From contig NZ_AP024563.1 in the NCBI RefSeq assembly GCF_018409545.1, forward strand, positions 1,504,755 through 1,568,754: 64,000 nt of DNA, written 5' to 3'. This stretch comes from Allochromatium tepidum. Lineage in GTDB: Bacteria; Pseudomonadota; Gammaproteobacteria; Chromatiales; Chromatiaceae. The notes under the pieces are model-generated. The model saw only the letters and a program-made list of their open reading frames with translations, was not told the origin of the DNA and did not search any database. The translations under genes and the position numbers were made by a program. Of this stretch, positions 33,521 to 44,541 are shown piece by piece (the first letter of the stretch is position 1; every line of letters starts with the position of its first letter).

Positions 33521-35623
33521 ATGACCCGGAAAACGGTCTTCTCCTTTGGTGTCTTCGATACCCTCGTGACCTACCGCACGGCGACCGTGCGCGGCGTGCT
33601 CTGTGCGTTGCGGCACGAGCTGCACGTCCGACAGGATCTCGGGTTGCCGACCCGCCTGATCGAAGAATTCCTGGAGGTTCGCACCACGGCCGATTATCAG
33701 GTGCGCTATCCGCTGGGTACGGAGGACGAGGAGCCGGTCGCGGTGCGTCTCGACGCGATCTATGCGCGTATCGCCCAGCGTTATCCGGAGGTCGATCCGG
33801 CACTGATCGCGACCATCCGGCGGCTCGAACTGGAACTCACCGCCGAGCTCCTGATCGGCATCCCCGAGAACATCGCGCGCGTTCACCGACTGCTCGATGC
33901 GGGCGAGCGGGTGGTGCTGATCTCGGACACGGATTTCACGGGCACCGAGGTCGAAGGCTTGCTGGCCGGCATCGACGCGCGTTTGGCCGGCTGTCCGTGT
34001 TATGTGTCGTCCGATCTGGGGCGGACCAAGCGCTCGGGCGAGCTGTTCGGGCATGTCCTCCAGGCCGAAGGCATCGCGCCCGGCCAGCTGGTCCATCTGG
34101 GTCACGACGTTCGCGCCGACCGGCGGATGCCGCGCGCCCTGGGGATCTCGGCCGAACTCTACGAGGGCGCCCTGTTGTCCGAGATCGAGTGGGCCTATCA
34201 CGAGGAGGACAGCCTGTTCTGCCAGTTGCTGGCCGGTGCCTCCAAGACCTATCGAATCCTGCATCCGGACGCCTCCTCGCAAGCCCTGATCGGGGCCGGA
34301 CTCGCCGGTCCGCTTTTCTACGGCTTTATCCGCGACGTACTCGATCAGGCTCAGCAGCGCGGCCTCCGGCGGCTCTATTTCATCGCGCGCGATGGGATGA
34401 TCTTCCTGCGTCTCGCGCGCGCCATCGCGCGTGAGCGCGGACTCGACCTGGATCTGCGCTATCTGTACGGCTCCAGACGTGCCTTCCGTCTGCCCTCGGT
34501 GTTCGAGATCACGCCGCGCGAGCATCGCTGGCTGGCCGAGCGTATCCCCATGCTGTCGCTCGCCATGCTCGCCGAGCGTGTCGACATGACCGGCGAGCAA
34601 CTGCACGCCCTCTTGCCCGATGCACTGCGCGCGCGCCTGAGCGATCTGGACGCCTCGATTCCCGAAGCACTCACATTCGAGCTGCTCAAACACTTCGACG
34701 AGATCCCGGCTATCCGCGAGGCGATCCTCGACAACGCTCGGCGCGCGCGCGATCTGCTCATCGCCTATCTGGAGCAGGAAGGGTTCTTCGACGCCGGCCC
34801 GGTCGGAACCGTGGACATCGGCTGGATGGGCGGCAGTCAGGACTCGCTCTACAAGATCGCCGCTTCGCACAAGCCTGATATCGAGATCCACGGCTTCTAT
34901 TTCGGGCTCTTCCACTATTCGCACTACACCAGCGCGCGCAATCGCAAGACGGCCTATGCCATCCGGCCCAACCATGTCGAGGACAACATCGTCGCGCTCC
35001 ATACCGAGCTGCTGGCGCAGGCCGATCATGGTCAGACGGTCGGCTACGAGCGCCGGACGGATGGGCGGGTCGTGCCCAGATTACGCGACGACGGCGGCCA
35101 TCTGCGCGACTGGGGCATCTCCGGATTCCTGGACGGCGCCGAATGGTTCGCGACCGAGTATGCGCGACTGGCCGGACGCTATCCGCTCCTGACCGAGCAT
35201 TTCGACGCCGTCCTGCCGCGTCTGTTCGAACTCATGCACAAGCCGCCGCGTCTGATCGCCGAGACGCTGGGCCGCGTGCCCTATTCGGGCGATCATTGCG
35301 ATCTGGCCCTGCGCGAGTCGGCGCCGGCCTTTGGGGTGCGCGACGCCTTCGACTATGCGTTCCGGCGCCGCTATGAGGATCGACGGCTCATGACCGAGTG
35401 GTACGAGGCCAGCCTGGTGCGCAGTCCGCCTCTGGCGCGTCTGATCCTGAGACTGCATCCGCTCTCACAAGGTCTCAAGGTGCTCGTCAAACACTCGATG
35501 CTCGACAGCCTGAAATTGGCGCGCACGCTGCGAAAGCACCTCAGGCGTTTCAAGCAGGAACGCGCGACCGGACGGCGTCTGATTCGCGATCTCTCGGCGG
35601 CACGCGCGAGCGAACGCCCCTAA
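33521..35623 (+). CDS. COG5610-type HAD-family protein, nucleophile replaced by Gly
   Basis: The 700-residue protein has an N-terminal HAD-like domain (about 1-220) and a large C-terminal domain typical of COG5610 predicted hydrolases in polysaccharide loci. Motif I reads VFSFGVFDTLV, whereas the paralogue at 39779 reads YSFDIFDTLI; the nucleophile Asp is therefore Gly10 here (GGT, one base from GAT). Motif II (VVLISDTDFTG), Lys (RTKRSGELF) and an altered motif IV (LGHDVRADR) remain. The C-terminal domain is shared with the paralogue (LYFIARDGMIFL, VDIGWMGGSQDSLYKI, RNRKTAYAI). It opens the glycan cluster, 265 bp from the divergent Gly-Pro gene. Confidence 0.85.
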   Translation: MTRKTVFSFGVFDTLVTYRTATVRGVLCALRHELHVRQDLGLPTRLIEEFLEVRTTADYQVRYPLGTEDEEPVAVRLDAIYARIAQRYPEVDPALIATIRRLELELTAELLIGIPENIARVHRLLDAGERVVLISDTDFTGTEVEGLLAGIDARLAGCPCYVSSDLGRTKRSGELFGHVLQAEGIAPGQLVHLGHDVRADRRMPRALGISAELYEGALLSEIEWAYHEEDSLFCQLLAGASKTYRILHPDASSQALIGAGLAGPLFYGFIRDVLDQAQQRGLRRLYFIARDGMIFLRLARAIARERGLDLDLRYLYGSRRAFRLPSVFEITPREHRWLAERIPMLSLAMLAERVDMTGEQLHALLPDALRARLSDLDASIPEALTFELLKHFDEIPAIREAILDNARRARDLLIAYLEQEGFFDAGPVGTVDIGWMGGSQDSLYKIAASHKPDIEIHGFYFGLFHYSHYTSARNRKTAYAIRPNHVEDNIVALHTELLAQADHGQTVGYERRTDGRVVPRLRDDGGHLRDWGISGFLDGAEWFATEYARLAGRYPLLTEHFDAVLPRLFELMHKPPRLIAETLGRVPYSGDHCDLALRESAPAFGVRDAFDYAFRRRYEDRRLMTEWYEASLVRSPPLARLILRLHPLSQGLKVLVKHSMLDSLKLARTLRKHLRRFKQERATGRRLIRDLSAARASERP

Positions 35624-35687
35624 ACCCCTTTACGATCCACCTGGTCCGGGCGACCCTTGACGCCCGGATCACAGCTTTCCGCGGAGC

Positions 35688-37838
35688 ATGGCATTCATGG
35701 GTTCTCCCACCGTCAGCATTGCGCTGCCCGTCTACAATGTCGCCCCCTATCTGCGGGCCTGTCTGGACTCGATCGTCACGCAGGATTTCACGGATCTGGA
35801 GATCATCTGCGTCAACGACGGTTCGACCGACGAGTCGCCCGCGATCCTGGCCGAATACGCGCGGCGCGATCCGCGCATCCGCATCGTCGATCAGACCAAC
35901 CGGGGACTGGCCTCGACGCGCAACACCGCCCTGGCGCACGTGCGGGGACGTTATCTGCTTCATGTCGATTCGGACGACCTGCTGCGTCCGGGCGCCGTCT
36001 CGCGTCTGGTCGAGGAGATCGAGCGTACCGGGGCCGATTTCATCGTCTTCCAGCACCTGATGATCGAGGACGAGCGCGAGTTCGATAACTGGTACTACGA
36101 CTTCGACGGCTGGAGCCTGGAACCCAAGACCCGGCTGGAGCAGAAGCTCGAGATCCTGCACTACCACTACACCTGGTCGAAGTTCTTCCGGATGGACTTC
36201 CTGAACCGGTACGACTTCCGCTTTCCGGACGGCTTGCAGTTCGACGACAACGTCTATCACTGGCAGGTGCTGCTGGCGGCCCAAAAGGTCGTGCTGCTGC
36301 CCGAAAAGCTCTACAAGTACCGGATGCGTGCCGGTTCGATCATGTGGCATCGCGGGCGCCACCATCTCGACATCTTCCGCATCTTCAAGGAGGGGATCGC
36401 GCTCTTTCGCGAGCAGGGCGTCTACGAGGCGGTGTTCCGGGACTTCATGCAGTACAAGATGAGTCTGCAATACTTCTGGACCCGCGACATCGAGCCGCGA
36501 TTCCGTTATCTGGCCTATCGGGGCATCCTCGATGGACTCTCGGCCGACGAGGAGCGCTTCGTGCGCGAGTATCCGCATCTGTTGGACCCCGAGGCGATCC
36601 GCTTCTATGAGCGCGTCTTCGCCTCGCCGCTCTATCGGCAGGGTGCGCATCGGGCGCTGGCCCTGCAATTGACGGCGCGGCGCTATCTCTCGTCGGGGCG
36701 TGCGCGTCTGCGCGACCAGGCGCGCGCGCTGCGTACTCGGGTCGGCGGTCTGCCCTGGGTCCAGCCGATCAAGCATCGCGTCCTGGGACGGCGTGTGATC
36801 CCTGATCCGCGCTGCGCCGATGTCCTGACCAACTATCAGAGTGTCGCGACCTATTGGGTCCACTTCTGGCGCGACTATCTGCGCACGCATCACGCCGACA
36901 TGCCCGAGCGTCTGGCGACACTCCAGCGCGGTCTGTCCGAGAACGACCGCGCCCTGGTCGAGACCTTCGTGCGCATCTATGACCAGTATCTGCCCGAATG
37001 CCGGGACTACAGCCGCTTCCTGCTGCACAGGGATCTGCTCTGGCGTCCGGCCGAGCGCTTCCGGCAGAACACCCGTCCGGCGCCCCGGATCGCCGCGCGT
37101 TATCAGGCGTTCCTGGACGAATACCCCTGGCTCTCGGCCGAGGTGTTCGAGGCGCTCTATGGCCTGAACGCCTTTCCGCGCGACATCCGGGCCCGCATCC
37201 GCGCCGGGGGCGATGTGATCGACGGCGGGGCCTTCATCGGCGACTCGGCGGTGCAGCTCGCCGATGCCTGTCCGAACGGCCGGGTGCTGGCGCTCGAACC
37301 CGATCCGGTCAACTTCAGGCGGCTGAGCGAGAACGTCGGACGCTTCGGCCTCCAGGGTCGGATCATCCCCGAACCCCAGGGGCTGCACGACCATCGCGGT
37401 CACTTCGAGATGCATCATCACGGCGCCGACGACTTCCCCGATCAGGGCACCAGCCTGCTCGCCGACTTCCGCGACGAGGCCACGCACGGCGGCGAGAGCC
37501 GGGTGCGGTGTGAGTTCGATACCATCGACGCCCTGGTCGCGCGCCATGAGCTGCGCCCGGTGCTCATCAAGCTCGACATCGAGGGACTGGAGAAGGAGGC
37601 CCTGCTCGGCGCGGTCGAAACCCTCCGCCGCCATCGCCCGGCGCTCATCGTCAGCGTCTATCACCATCCCAAGGACTTTCTGGAGATCAAGCCCTGGCTG
37701 GAATCGCTGGATCTGGGCTATTACTTCAGCTTCAGGCGTCTGGATCTGCAATCGCCGGTCGCGGACATGGTGATGCTCTGTTATCCGCGACTCGACACGC
37801 TCGGCGTGGGCGAGTCGGCGTCCCGATCGAATCTTTAA
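35688..37838 (+). CDS. Fusion of GT2 glycosyltransferase and FkbM methyltransferase
   Basis: The 716-residue protein begins with a family 2 glycosyltransferase: [34 protein letters not shown] and the DxD-like [11 protein letters not shown], about residues 8-230. A linker region of about 250 residues is unrecognised. Residues about 500-680 form an FkbM-type methyltransferase ([42 protein letters not shown]). Such two-enzyme proteins elongate and methyl-cap surface glycans. It sits between the HAD-like gene and the UDP-xylose synthase gene in the same direction. Confidence 0.88.
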   Translation: MAFMGSPTVSIALPVYNVAPYLRACLDSIVTQDFTDLEIICVNDGSTDESPAILAEYARRDPRIRIVDQTNRGLASTRNTALAHVRGRYLLHVDSDDLLRPGAVSRLVEEIERTGADFIVFQHLMIEDEREFDNWYYDFDGWSLEPKTRLEQKLEILHYHYTWSKFFRMDFLNRYDFRFPDGLQFDDNVYHWQVLLAAQKVVLLPEKLYKYRMRAGSIMWHRGRHHLDIFRIFKEGIALFREQGVYEAVFRDFMQYKMSLQYFWTRDIEPRFRYLAYRGILDGLSADEERFVREYPHLLDPEAIRFYERVFASPLYRQGAHRALALQLTARRYLSSGRARLRDQARALRTRVGGLPWVQPIKHRVLGRRVIPDPRCADVLTNYQSVATYWVHFWRDYLRTHHADMPERLATLQRGLSENDRALVETFVRIYDQYLPECRDYSRFLLHRDLLWRPAERFRQNTRPAPRIAARYQAFLDEYPWLSAEVFEALYGLNAFPRDIRARIRAGGDVIDGGAFIGDSAVQLADACPNGRVLALEPDPVNFRRLSENVGRFGLQGRIIPEPQGLHDHRGHFEMHHHGADDFPDQGTSLLADFRDEATHGGESRVRCEFDTIDALVARHELRPVLIKLDIEGLEKEALLGAVETLRRHRPALIVSVYHHPKDFLEIKPWLESLDLGYYFSFRRLDLQSPVADMVMLCYPRLDTLGVGESASRSNL

Positions 37839-37854
37839 AGATAATCGAACCCTC

Positions 37855-38814
37855 ATGAAGACATTACACAAACGTGTCCTGGTCACCGGCGGGGCCGGGT
37901 TTCTCGGCAGCCGGCTGTGCGCGCGGCTGGTCGCCGAGGATTGCGAGGTCATCTGCGTCGACAACTTCTACACCGCGACCAAGGACAACGTCAGCCAGTT
38001 GCTCGGCCATCCGCACTTCGAACTGATGCGCCACGACATCACCTTTCCGCTCTATGTCGAGGTCGACGAGATCTACAACCTCGCCTGTCCAGCCTCGCCC
38101 ATTCATTATCAGTTCGACCCGGTGCAGACCACCAAGACCAGCGTGCATGGCGCCATCAACATGCTGGGTCTGGCCAAGCGCACCAAGGCGCGGATCATGC
38201 AAGCCTCGACCAGCGAGGTCTATGGCGATCCCGAGTGTCATCCGCAGACCGAGACCTATTGGGGCCGCGTCAACCCCATCGGCCCGCGCGCCTGTTACGA
38301 CGAGGGCAAGCGCTGCGCCGAGACCCTGTTCTTCGACTATCACCGTCAGCACCGGCTCGAGATCAAGGTCGCGCGCATCTTCAACACCTATGGTCCGGGG
38401 ATGCATCCGAACGACGGGCGGGTGGTGTCGAACTTCATCGTCCAGGCACTCAAGGGCGAGCCGATCACCCTCTATGGCGACGGTTCGCAGACGCGCTCCT
38501 TCTGCTTCGTCGACGACATGATCGAGGGGTTCGTGCGGCTCATGGCCAGCCCGGCCGAGATCACGGGGCCGATCAATCTGGGCAATCCGATCGAACTGAG
38601 CATGCGCCAACTGGCCGAGCGTATCCGCGAACTCACGGGGTCCAGGTCCGAACTCGTCTACCGGCCGTTGCCGCAGGACGACCCGACTCAGCGCCAGCCC
38701 GACATCACGCGCGCGCGTGAACTGCTCGGTTGGGAGCCGCGCGTGCCGCTCGACGAAGGACTCAAGCAGACCATCTTCTATTTCGAGGGTCTGCTGAGCC
38801 GGGGGCTGGCATGA
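37855..38814 (+). CDS. UDP-glucuronate decarboxylase (UDP-xylose synthase)
   Basis: This extended short-chain dehydrogenase converts UDP-glucuronate to UDP-xylose. The 319-residue protein shows the nucleotide motif [14 protein letters not shown], the conserved [14 protein letters not shown], the catalytic Tyr-Lys pair in [12 protein letters not shown], and [20 protein letters not shown]. These are all typical of UXS. It starts 16 bp after the GT2-FkbM gene. Its stop overlaps the epimerase start by ATGA, so the two are translationally coupled. Confidence 0.93.
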   Translation: MKTLHKRVLVTGGAGFLGSRLCARLVAEDCEVICVDNFYTATKDNVSQLLGHPHFELMRHDITFPLYVEVDEIYNLACPASPIHYQFDPVQTTKTSVHGAINMLGLAKRTKARIMQASTSEVYGDPECHPQTETYWGRVNPIGPRACYDEGKRCAETLFFDYHRQHRLEIKVARIFNTYGPGMHPNDGRVVSNFIVQALKGEPITLYGDGSQTRSFCFVDDMIEGFVRLMASPAEITGPINLGNPIELSMRQLAERIRELTGSRSELVYRPLPQDDPTQRQPDITRARELLGWEPRVPLDEGLKQTIFYFEGLLSRGLA

Positions 38815-39782
38815 TCCCGGTCCTGGTCACGGGCGGCGCGGGCTACATCGGCAGCCACACCTGCAAGGCGCTGGCACGCGCGGGCTACCGGCCGATCACG
38901 CTCGACAATCTGGTCTATGGCCATGAATGGGCGGTGCGCTGGGGACCGCTGGAGATCGGCGACATCAGCGACCGCACCTGTCTGGACGCGGTCATCGCGC
39001 GCCATCGGCCCGAGGCGGTGATCCATTTCGCCGCCTATGCCTATGTCGGCGAGTCGGTGCGCGATCCGGGGCGTTACTACCGCAACAATGTCGCCGGCAC
39101 CCTGACGCTGCTCGAAGCCATGCGCGATCACGCCATCCCGCACATCGTCTTTTCGAGCACCTGCGCGACCTATGGCGTCCCGGACCGGACCCCGATCACC
39201 GAGGACCATCCGCAGCGTCCGATCAATCCCTATGGCGCCTCCAAGCTGATGGTCGAGCGGATACTGGCCGACTTCGAGCAGGCGCATGGTCTGGGCTGGA
39301 TCGCGCTGCGCTATTTCAATGCCGCCGGCGCCGATCCCGAGGGCGAGATCGGCGAGGATCACGATCCCGAGACCCATCTGATCCCGCTGGCGCTCCAGGC
39401 CGCCGCCGGGCGCGGACCGCAACTCCAGGTCTTCGGCGACGACTATCCGACCCCGGACGGGAGCTGTATCCGCGACTATATCCATGTCGCCGATCTGGCC
39501 GAGGCCCATGTCAAGAGTCTCGCCCATCTGCGCGCGGGCGAAGCGAGCGGCGCCTTCAATCTCGGGACGGGGCAGGGCGCTTCGGTGCTGGAGGTCATCG
39601 CCGCCGTCGAGCATGTCACCGGCCGTCCGGTTCCGCGTGAGATCGGCCCGCGCCGTCCGGGCGATCCGCCGGTACTCTATGCCGATGCCGACAAGGCGCG
39701 GCGTCTGCTCGGTTGGGAGCCGCGCTATCGCGAGCCGGCCGAGACGATCGAACATGCCTGGAAATGGCATCGGTCCAGATGA
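38811..39782 (+). CDS. galE: UDP-glucose 4-epimerase
   Basis: GalE interconverts UDP-glucose and UDP-galactose. The 323-residue protein has [16 protein letters not shown] at the N-terminus, [20 protein letters not shown], the YxxxK site [14 protein letters not shown], and the GalE-specific [17 protein letters not shown] and [15 protein letters not shown]. The start is the ATG overlapping the previous stop. It also overlaps the next gene by ATGA at 39779-39782. With UDP-xylose synthase it supplies sugar nucleotides to the cluster; epimerisation of UDP-xylose to UDP-arabinose is an alternative use. Confidence 0.92.
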   Translation: MIPVLVTGGAGYIGSHTCKALARAGYRPITLDNLVYGHEWAVRWGPLEIGDISDRTCLDAVIARHRPEAVIHFAAYAYVGESVRDPGRYYRNNVAGTLTLLEAMRDHAIPHIVFSSTCATYGVPDRTPITEDHPQRPINPYGASKLMVERILADFEQAHGLGWIALRYFNAAGADPEGEIGEDHDPETHLIPLALQAAAGRGPQLQVFGDDYPTPDGSCIRDYIHVADLAEAHVKSLAHLRAGEASGAFNLGTGQGASVLEVIAAVEHVTGRPVPREIGPRRPGDPPVLYADADKARRLLGWEPRYREPAETIEHAWKWHRSR

Positions 39783-41830
39783 TCTATTCATTCGATATCT
39801 TCGACACCCTGATCACCCGCCGGGTCGGCACGCCGCGCGGGGTCTTCGTCCATCTGCAACGGCGTCTGCTGGCCGATCCCCAGGGACTGCCGCCTGAACT
39901 CTGCCGGCACTTCGCGCACGAGCGCGTGGCGGCCGAATACGCCGCTCGTATCGAGGCGCGCGAGCGCGATCCCCAGGCCGCGCATCAGGTCGAGGAGATC
40001 GACTTCGCCGACATCCACGCCTGTCTCGGTCGGCGGCATAGACTCGCTGACGCCGACATCGAGCGTCTGATGGAACTCGAACTGGCCGCCGAGGCCGAGT
40101 TCCTCTATGGCGTCCCCGAGATGCTGACGCGGTTCCGCGCGTTGGCTGAGCGTGGCGAACGGGTGGTGTTGATCTCGGACATGTATCTGCGCCGTCAGGA
40201 TCTGAAGCGACTGCTCGACGGTATCGATCCCTTCCTGCTTGAGGCCGCGCCGCTCTATCTCTCATCTGAGATCAAGCTCAACAAGGCTTCGGGTCGGCTG
40301 TTCGAGCATGTGGCCGAGGTGGAAGGCGTGGCGCTCGCCGAGATCCGGCACATCGGCGACAACCCGATCAGCGACATCAGCCGTCCGCGCGAGAAGGGCT
40401 GTCAGGTGACGCTGTTCGATGCCTGTCATTTGACGCCCGACGAAGCCTTCGGCGCCAACGAGGACGACTTCGGCTGGCAGGTCTCGGCGGGCGTTCTGCG
40501 CGAGAGCCGTCTGACGCTCGACTCCGACCGCGCGCGCTTGGGCGCCATCCATGCCGCGCCCCTGCTGCTGCCCTTCGTGCATTGGGTGATCGATCACGCA
40601 CGCACCCAGGGCCATGACCGGCTCTATTTCCTCGCCCGCGACGGACAGGTGCTGCTCGACATCGCCCGTCGGCTCGGGCCGGCGGATCTGGAGACGCGCT
40701 ATCTGCATGTCTCGCGTCTGGCCTGTCATCGCTGTGTCGATCAGGATTACGAGGCACTGGTCGATTGGATCCTGGTCTCGCACTGCGAGATGTCGCTCAT
40801 CGACATCGCCCATCGTCTGAGCGCCCGACCCGAGACCCTGATCGAGCGGCTCCAGGCGGCCACGGGTCTCACGGATTCGCCCGAGACACCGCTCGATGCC
40901 CGCACCCGGCGGCGTCTGCGCACGCTGTTCGTCTCGGACCCCGAACTCAAGGCGCTCGTCCTCGAACAGGCCGCCCTGGAGCGCGCCCGACTGCTGGACT
41001 ATCTGGACCAAGAAGGACTGACCGAAAGCGATGCGGTCTGTCTGGTCGATGTCGGCTGGAGCGGCACCATCCAGGATTCGCTGCACGCGATCCTGAACGC
41101 CGAGGAGTCCAGCCAAGTCAGCCTGCACGGCCTCTACTGGGGCCTGATGGGCCAGGCACGCGCCGGCGCCGCGACCAACCGCAAGACCGCCTTCGCCTTC
41201 CAGCCCGGCCGGTTCTGGCGCGATCCGACCGCCCTGCGCGAGATCGTCGAATGCTTCACCGCCGCCGATCACGGCAGCACCCTGGGCTACGAAGCGCGCG
41301 ACGGCGTCCATCACCCCATCCTCAACGCCGAGGGCGCCGAGATCCGCGATTGGGGTCTGAGCGAGTTTCGCGCCGGCATCCATTCATTCACCGACCGTCT
41401 CGGGCAGTGGCTCACACCGGCCGAGATCATGGCCCTCATGCCCCATTACTTCAGCCGCCTGGAATTCCTGGTCGAGCGCCCGAGCCTGCTGCTCGCACGC
41501 GAGATCGGCGACTTCCCCTATTCGCCCGACCCGACCGGACGCCTGCGGCCCTTCGCTCCGGCCCTGAGCCTCGGCGAGGCACTGACCTATCATCTGAGTC
41601 CGGGCGCCCGGCGCGGCGCCATCACCCGCTGGCGCCAGGGCAGTCTGGTCAACAGCGCCCCCCCGGTGCGCCTCCTGATGTCGTCCAAGGTCAACCGCGT
41701 CTCCGGGTTGCTGCGTGCCGTCCATCCGCGCGCGCTGGTGCGCTTCCTGCCCTATCCGGTGCTGATGTGGCTCAAGCAGCGACTGCCGACGCCGATGCTC
41801 CGTGCCGCACGCGCCATGCTGCGGATGTGA
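39779..41830 (+). CDS. COG5610-type HAD-family protein (intact motif)
   Basis: The 683-residue protein is a full-length paralogue of the protein at 33521. Motif I is intact (YSFDIFDTLI), with VVLISDMYLRRQDL, EIKLNKASGRLF and IGDNPISDISRPREKG, so a HAD phosphatase-type activity is plausible. The C-terminal region shares LYFLARDGQVLLDIARR, VDVGWSGTIQDSLHAI and TNRKTAFAF with the paralogue. It starts at the ATG overlapping the galE stop. An ATG at 39764 would be an alternative. It ends the glycan cluster, 70 bp before sdhC. Confidence 0.85.
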   Translation: MIYSFDIFDTLITRRVGTPRGVFVHLQRRLLADPQGLPPELCRHFAHERVAAEYAARIEARERDPQAAHQVEEIDFADIHACLGRRHRLADADIERLMELELAAEAEFLYGVPEMLTRFRALAERGERVVLISDMYLRRQDLKRLLDGIDPFLLEAAPLYLSSEIKLNKASGRLFEHVAEVEGVALAEIRHIGDNPISDISRPREKGCQVTLFDACHLTPDEAFGANEDDFGWQVSAGVLRESRLTLDSDRARLGAIHAAPLLLPFVHWVIDHARTQGHDRLYFLARDGQVLLDIARRLGPADLETRYLHVSRLACHRCVDQDYEALVDWILVSHCEMSLIDIAHRLSARPETLIERLQAATGLTDSPETPLDARTRRRLRTLFVSDPELKALVLEQAALERARLLDYLDQEGLTESDAVCLVDVGWSGTIQDSLHAILNAEESSQVSLHGLYWGLMGQARAGAATNRKTAFAFQPGRFWRDPTALREIVECFTAADHGSTLGYEARDGVHHPILNAEGAEIRDWGLSEFRAGIHSFTDRLGQWLTPAEIMALMPHYFSRLEFLVERPSLLLAREIGDFPYSPDPTGRLRPFAPALSLGEALTYHLSPGARRGAITRWRQGSLVNSAPPVRLLMSSKVNRVSGLLRAVHPRALVRFLPYPVLMWLKQRLPTPMLRAARAMLRM

Positions 41831-41900
41831 TAGCAGTTGCCGGACCGGGTGACAAATCGATATTCTGTTGCGCCGCACAAAAGACCGGATCCCTTCCAAG

Positions 41901-42287
41901 ATGACTACTCCCAGACCCGTGTTTCTCGACCTGTTGCGGATCAAGCTGCCGCTCTCAGGTATCGTCTCCATCCTCCATCGCGTCAGCGGTGTGCTGATGG
42001 TGCTCACCATCCCGATCGTCGCCATCCTGTTCCATCAGGCCCTGTCCGGCCCCGAGGGCTTCGCGGCGACCGCCGCCGTCCTGGATGCCTGGCCGACCAA
42101 ACTGGTGCTGCTCGGACTCCTCTGGGCGCTGTTCCATCATCTGGTCGCCGGGATCCGTCATCTGTTCCTGGACTATGGCGTCGGCCTCGATCGTCCGATC
42201 GCGCGCGAGACCGCCCGTCTCACGCTCTATGCGGCGCCTGTGCTGCTGGTGCTGTCCATCATCCTGTCGTTCCTGCTGGGAGACTGA
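41901..42287 (+). CDS. sdhC: Succinate dehydrogenase cytochrome b556 subunit
   Basis: SdhC is one of two membrane anchors of complex II and contributes a heme ligand. The 128-residue protein has three membrane segments and the signatures SGIVSILHRVSGVLM (residues about 17-31) and HHLVAGIRHLFLDYG, whose histidines are the expected heme and quinone-site residues. The ATG at 41901 follows a CCAAG rather than a strong ribosome site. sdhD starts 4 bp after its stop. Confidence 0.93.
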   Translation: MTTPRPVFLDLLRIKLPLSGIVSILHRVSGVLMVLTIPIVAILFHQALSGPEGFAATAAVLDAWPTKLVLLGLLWALFHHLVAGIRHLFLDYGVGLDRPIARETARLTLYAAPVLLVLSIILSFLLGD

Positions 42288-42291
42288 ACGC

Positions 42292-42636
42292 ATGAGCCGT
42301 CAAGCATCCGGACTCATGGCCTGGCTGTTGCAGCGCACCACGGCCATCTATCTGTCCTTTCTCGCGGGCTATCTGCTGCTCAAATTCATCTTCGACGCCC
42401 CCGCCGACCATGCCGAACTGGTGGCCTGGGTGGCGCATCCGCTGGTCGCCATGGCGCTGATGCTCGGTGTGCCCCTGGTGCTCGCCCATGCCTGGGTCGG
42501 CATCCGCGACGTGCTGATCGATTATGTGCGCCTCACCAATCTGCGCGTGGGTCTCATGACCTGGTTCGTCTTCATCATCGTCGCCTCCGGACTCTGGTTC
42601 ATGAAGGCGATCATCACTGCCGGCATTGGGGGTTGA
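42292..42636 (+). CDS. sdhD: Succinate dehydrogenase membrane anchor subunit
   Basis: The 114-residue protein is the second hydrophobic anchor of complex II. It begins [23 protein letters not shown], with [17 protein letters not shown] near residue 65, typical of the SdhD family. Three membrane segments are predicted. It lies between sdhC and sdhA with short spacings. Confidence 0.92.
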   Translation: MSRQASGLMAWLLQRTTAIYLSFLAGYLLLKFIFDAPADHAELVAWVAHPLVAMALMLGVPLVLAHAWVGIRDVLIDYVRLTNLRVGLMTWFVFIIVASGLWFMKAIITAGIGG

Positions 42637-42643
42637 GTCCCGT

Positions 42644-44407
42644 ATGAGTCTTCCAACACGTCATTTCGACGCCCTCATCATCGGTGCCGGAGGCGCGGGC
42701 CTGAACGCGGCGCTGCAACTGGCCGGCGCGGATCTGCGCGTGGCCGTCGTCTCCAAGGTGTTCCCGACCCGCTCGCACACCGTGGCCGCACAGGGCGGCG
42801 TGAACGCGGCGCTCGCCAACGTGCTGCCCGACTCCTGGCACTGGCACATGTTCGACACCGTCAAGGGCTCGGACTATCTGGGCGATCAGGATGCCATCGA
42901 GTTCATGTGCCGCGAGGCCATTCCGACCGTCTATGAGCTGGAGCACGCGGGCGTGCCCTTCTCGCGTCTGGACAACGGCAAGATCTATCAGCGCCCCTTC
43001 GGCGGCCAGAGCCAGAACTTCGGCGGCGATCAGGCCGCGCGCACCTGTGCGGCGGCCGACCGCACCGGACACGCGATCCTGCATACGCTCTATCAGCAGA
43101 ACATCCGCGCCCGCACCCATTTCTTCGACGAGTTCTTCGCCATCGATCTGGTGCGCGATGCCGAAGGGATCATCTGCGGCGCCCTGGTGCTGGAGATCGA
43201 GACCGGCGAGCCGCTGCTGATCGAGTCCAAGGCCACACTGCTGGCGACCGGCGGCTGCGGTCAGGTGTTCCGCACCACCTCCAACGCCCACATCAACACC
43301 GGCGACGGCTGCGCCATGGCCCTGCGCGCCGGCATCCCGCTGATGGACATGGAGTTCTTCCAGTTCCATCCGACCGGCATCGCCGGCAAGGGCATGCTCA
43401 TCACCGAGGGTACGCGCGGCGAGGGCGGCTATCTCGTCAATAAACATGGCGAGCGCTTCATGGAGCGCTATGCGCCGCGCGCCAAGGATCTGGCCAGCCG
43501 CGACGTGGTCTCGCGCGCCATCGTCACCGAGGTCAAGGAAGGACGCGGCTGCGGTGAGAACGGCGACTATGTGATGCTCAAGCTCGACCATCTCGGCGAG
43601 TCGGTCATCGCCAAGCGTCTGCCGGGCATCCGCGAGTCGAGCAAGATCTTCGCCGGCTGTGATCCGGTCGTCGAACCCATCCCGGTGTTCCCGACCGCGC
43701 ACTATGCGATGGGCGGCATCCCGACCGATCGCTTCGGGCGCGTGGCCATGCCGGCCGGAACCGGCTCCGAAGAAGTCGTGGTCGGACTCTACGCGGCGGG
43801 CGAGTGCGCCTGTGCCTCGGTGCACGGCGCCAACCGGCTCGGCGGCAACTCGCTGCTCGACATCCTGGTGTTCGGACGTCTGGCGGGCAAGGACATCATC
43901 GACTTCGTACGCGAGAACCCCTACCAGCGCGCCGCCGACTCGGCGAGCCTGGATCAGGCCATGGCGCGTCTGACGCGCTGGGAGCAGAAGGGGCAGGGGA
44001 CGACGGTGCAGGAACTGCGCGCCGAGTTCCGCAAGTGCATGGAGGACCACGCCGGCGTCTTCCGTACCGAGGAGATCATGTCCGAAGGCGTCGAGCATCT
44101 GCGCGAGCTGCGCGACCGGCTGCCCGAGGTGCGTCTGACCGATCACTCCAAGGTCTTCAACACCGCGCGCATCGAGGCGCTGGAGCTGGAGAACATGGTC
44201 GATGTGGGTCTGTCGATCGCCGTCTCCGCCCTGCATCGTCAGGAGAGTCGTGGCGCGCACTCACGCCCCGACTATCCCGAGCGCGACGATCAGGTCTGGC
44301 TCAAGCACAGTCTCTACTACAAGGACGGCGACCGCATGGACTACAAGCCGGTGCGCACCAAGCCGCTGACCGTGGAGTCCTTCCCGCCGAAGGAACGGGT
44401 GTACTGA
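42644..44407 (+). CDS. sdhA: Succinate dehydrogenase flavoprotein subunit
   Basis: SdhA oxidises succinate to fumarate and carries covalent FAD. The 587-residue protein has the FAD motif [17 protein letters not shown], the flavin-attachment stretch [15 protein letters not shown], and the substrate-site loop [37 protein letters not shown] and [17 protein letters not shown] follow. The start at 42644 is 7 bp after sdhD. sdhB, normally the next gene, is not present; the next gene is a hemerythrin on the other strand. Confidence 0.96.
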   Translation: MSLPTRHFDALIIGAGGAGLNAALQLAGADLRVAVVSKVFPTRSHTVAAQGGVNAALANVLPDSWHWHMFDTVKGSDYLGDQDAIEFMCREAIPTVYELEHAGVPFSRLDNGKIYQRPFGGQSQNFGGDQAARTCAAADRTGHAILHTLYQQNIRARTHFFDEFFAIDLVRDAEGIICGALVLEIETGEPLLIESKATLLATGGCGQVFRTTSNAHINTGDGCAMALRAGIPLMDMEFFQFHPTGIAGKGMLITEGTRGEGGYLVNKHGERFMERYAPRAKDLASRDVVSRAIVTEVKEGRGCGENGDYVMLKLDHLGESVIAKRLPGIRESSKIFAGCDPVVEPIPVFPTAHYAMGGIPTDRFGRVAMPAGTGSEEVVVGLYAAGECACASVHGANRLGGNSLLDILVFGRLAGKDIIDFVRENPYQRAADSASLDQAMARLTRWEQKGQGTTVQELRAEFRKCMEDHAGVFRTEEIMSEGVEHLRELRDRLPEVRLTDHSKVFNTARIEALELENMVDVGLSIAVSALHRQESRGAHSRPDYPERDDQVWLKHSLYYKDGDRMDYKPVRTKPLTVESFPPKERVY

Positions 44408-44420
44408 CGAGGCACACCCG

Positions 44421-44446
44421 CGGGCGGCCAAGTCGATCGCCGCCCG
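44421..44446. terminator. Hairpin after sdhA
   Basis: Arms CGGGCGGC and GCCGCCCG form an 8-bp GC stem with a 10-nt loop, 14 bp past the sdhA stop. It lies between convergent sdhA and hemerythrin genes. There is no T-run, so termination strength is uncertain. Confidence 0.5.
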
Positions 44447-44541
44447 TATCCAGGGTCCGTTTCGATTGAAACAATCCGGCTGGACTGCGCTATGCTTGTC
44501 CACCGGATGCGCATGGACTCGCTTCGTGTCGGACAGGAGCC

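Noticed and set aside
33361-34434. A 357-codon frame overlapping the first HAD-like gene
   Set aside because: Arg/Pro-rich shadow frame in GC-rich DNA; the HAD/COG5610 frame has real motifs and a matching paralogue.
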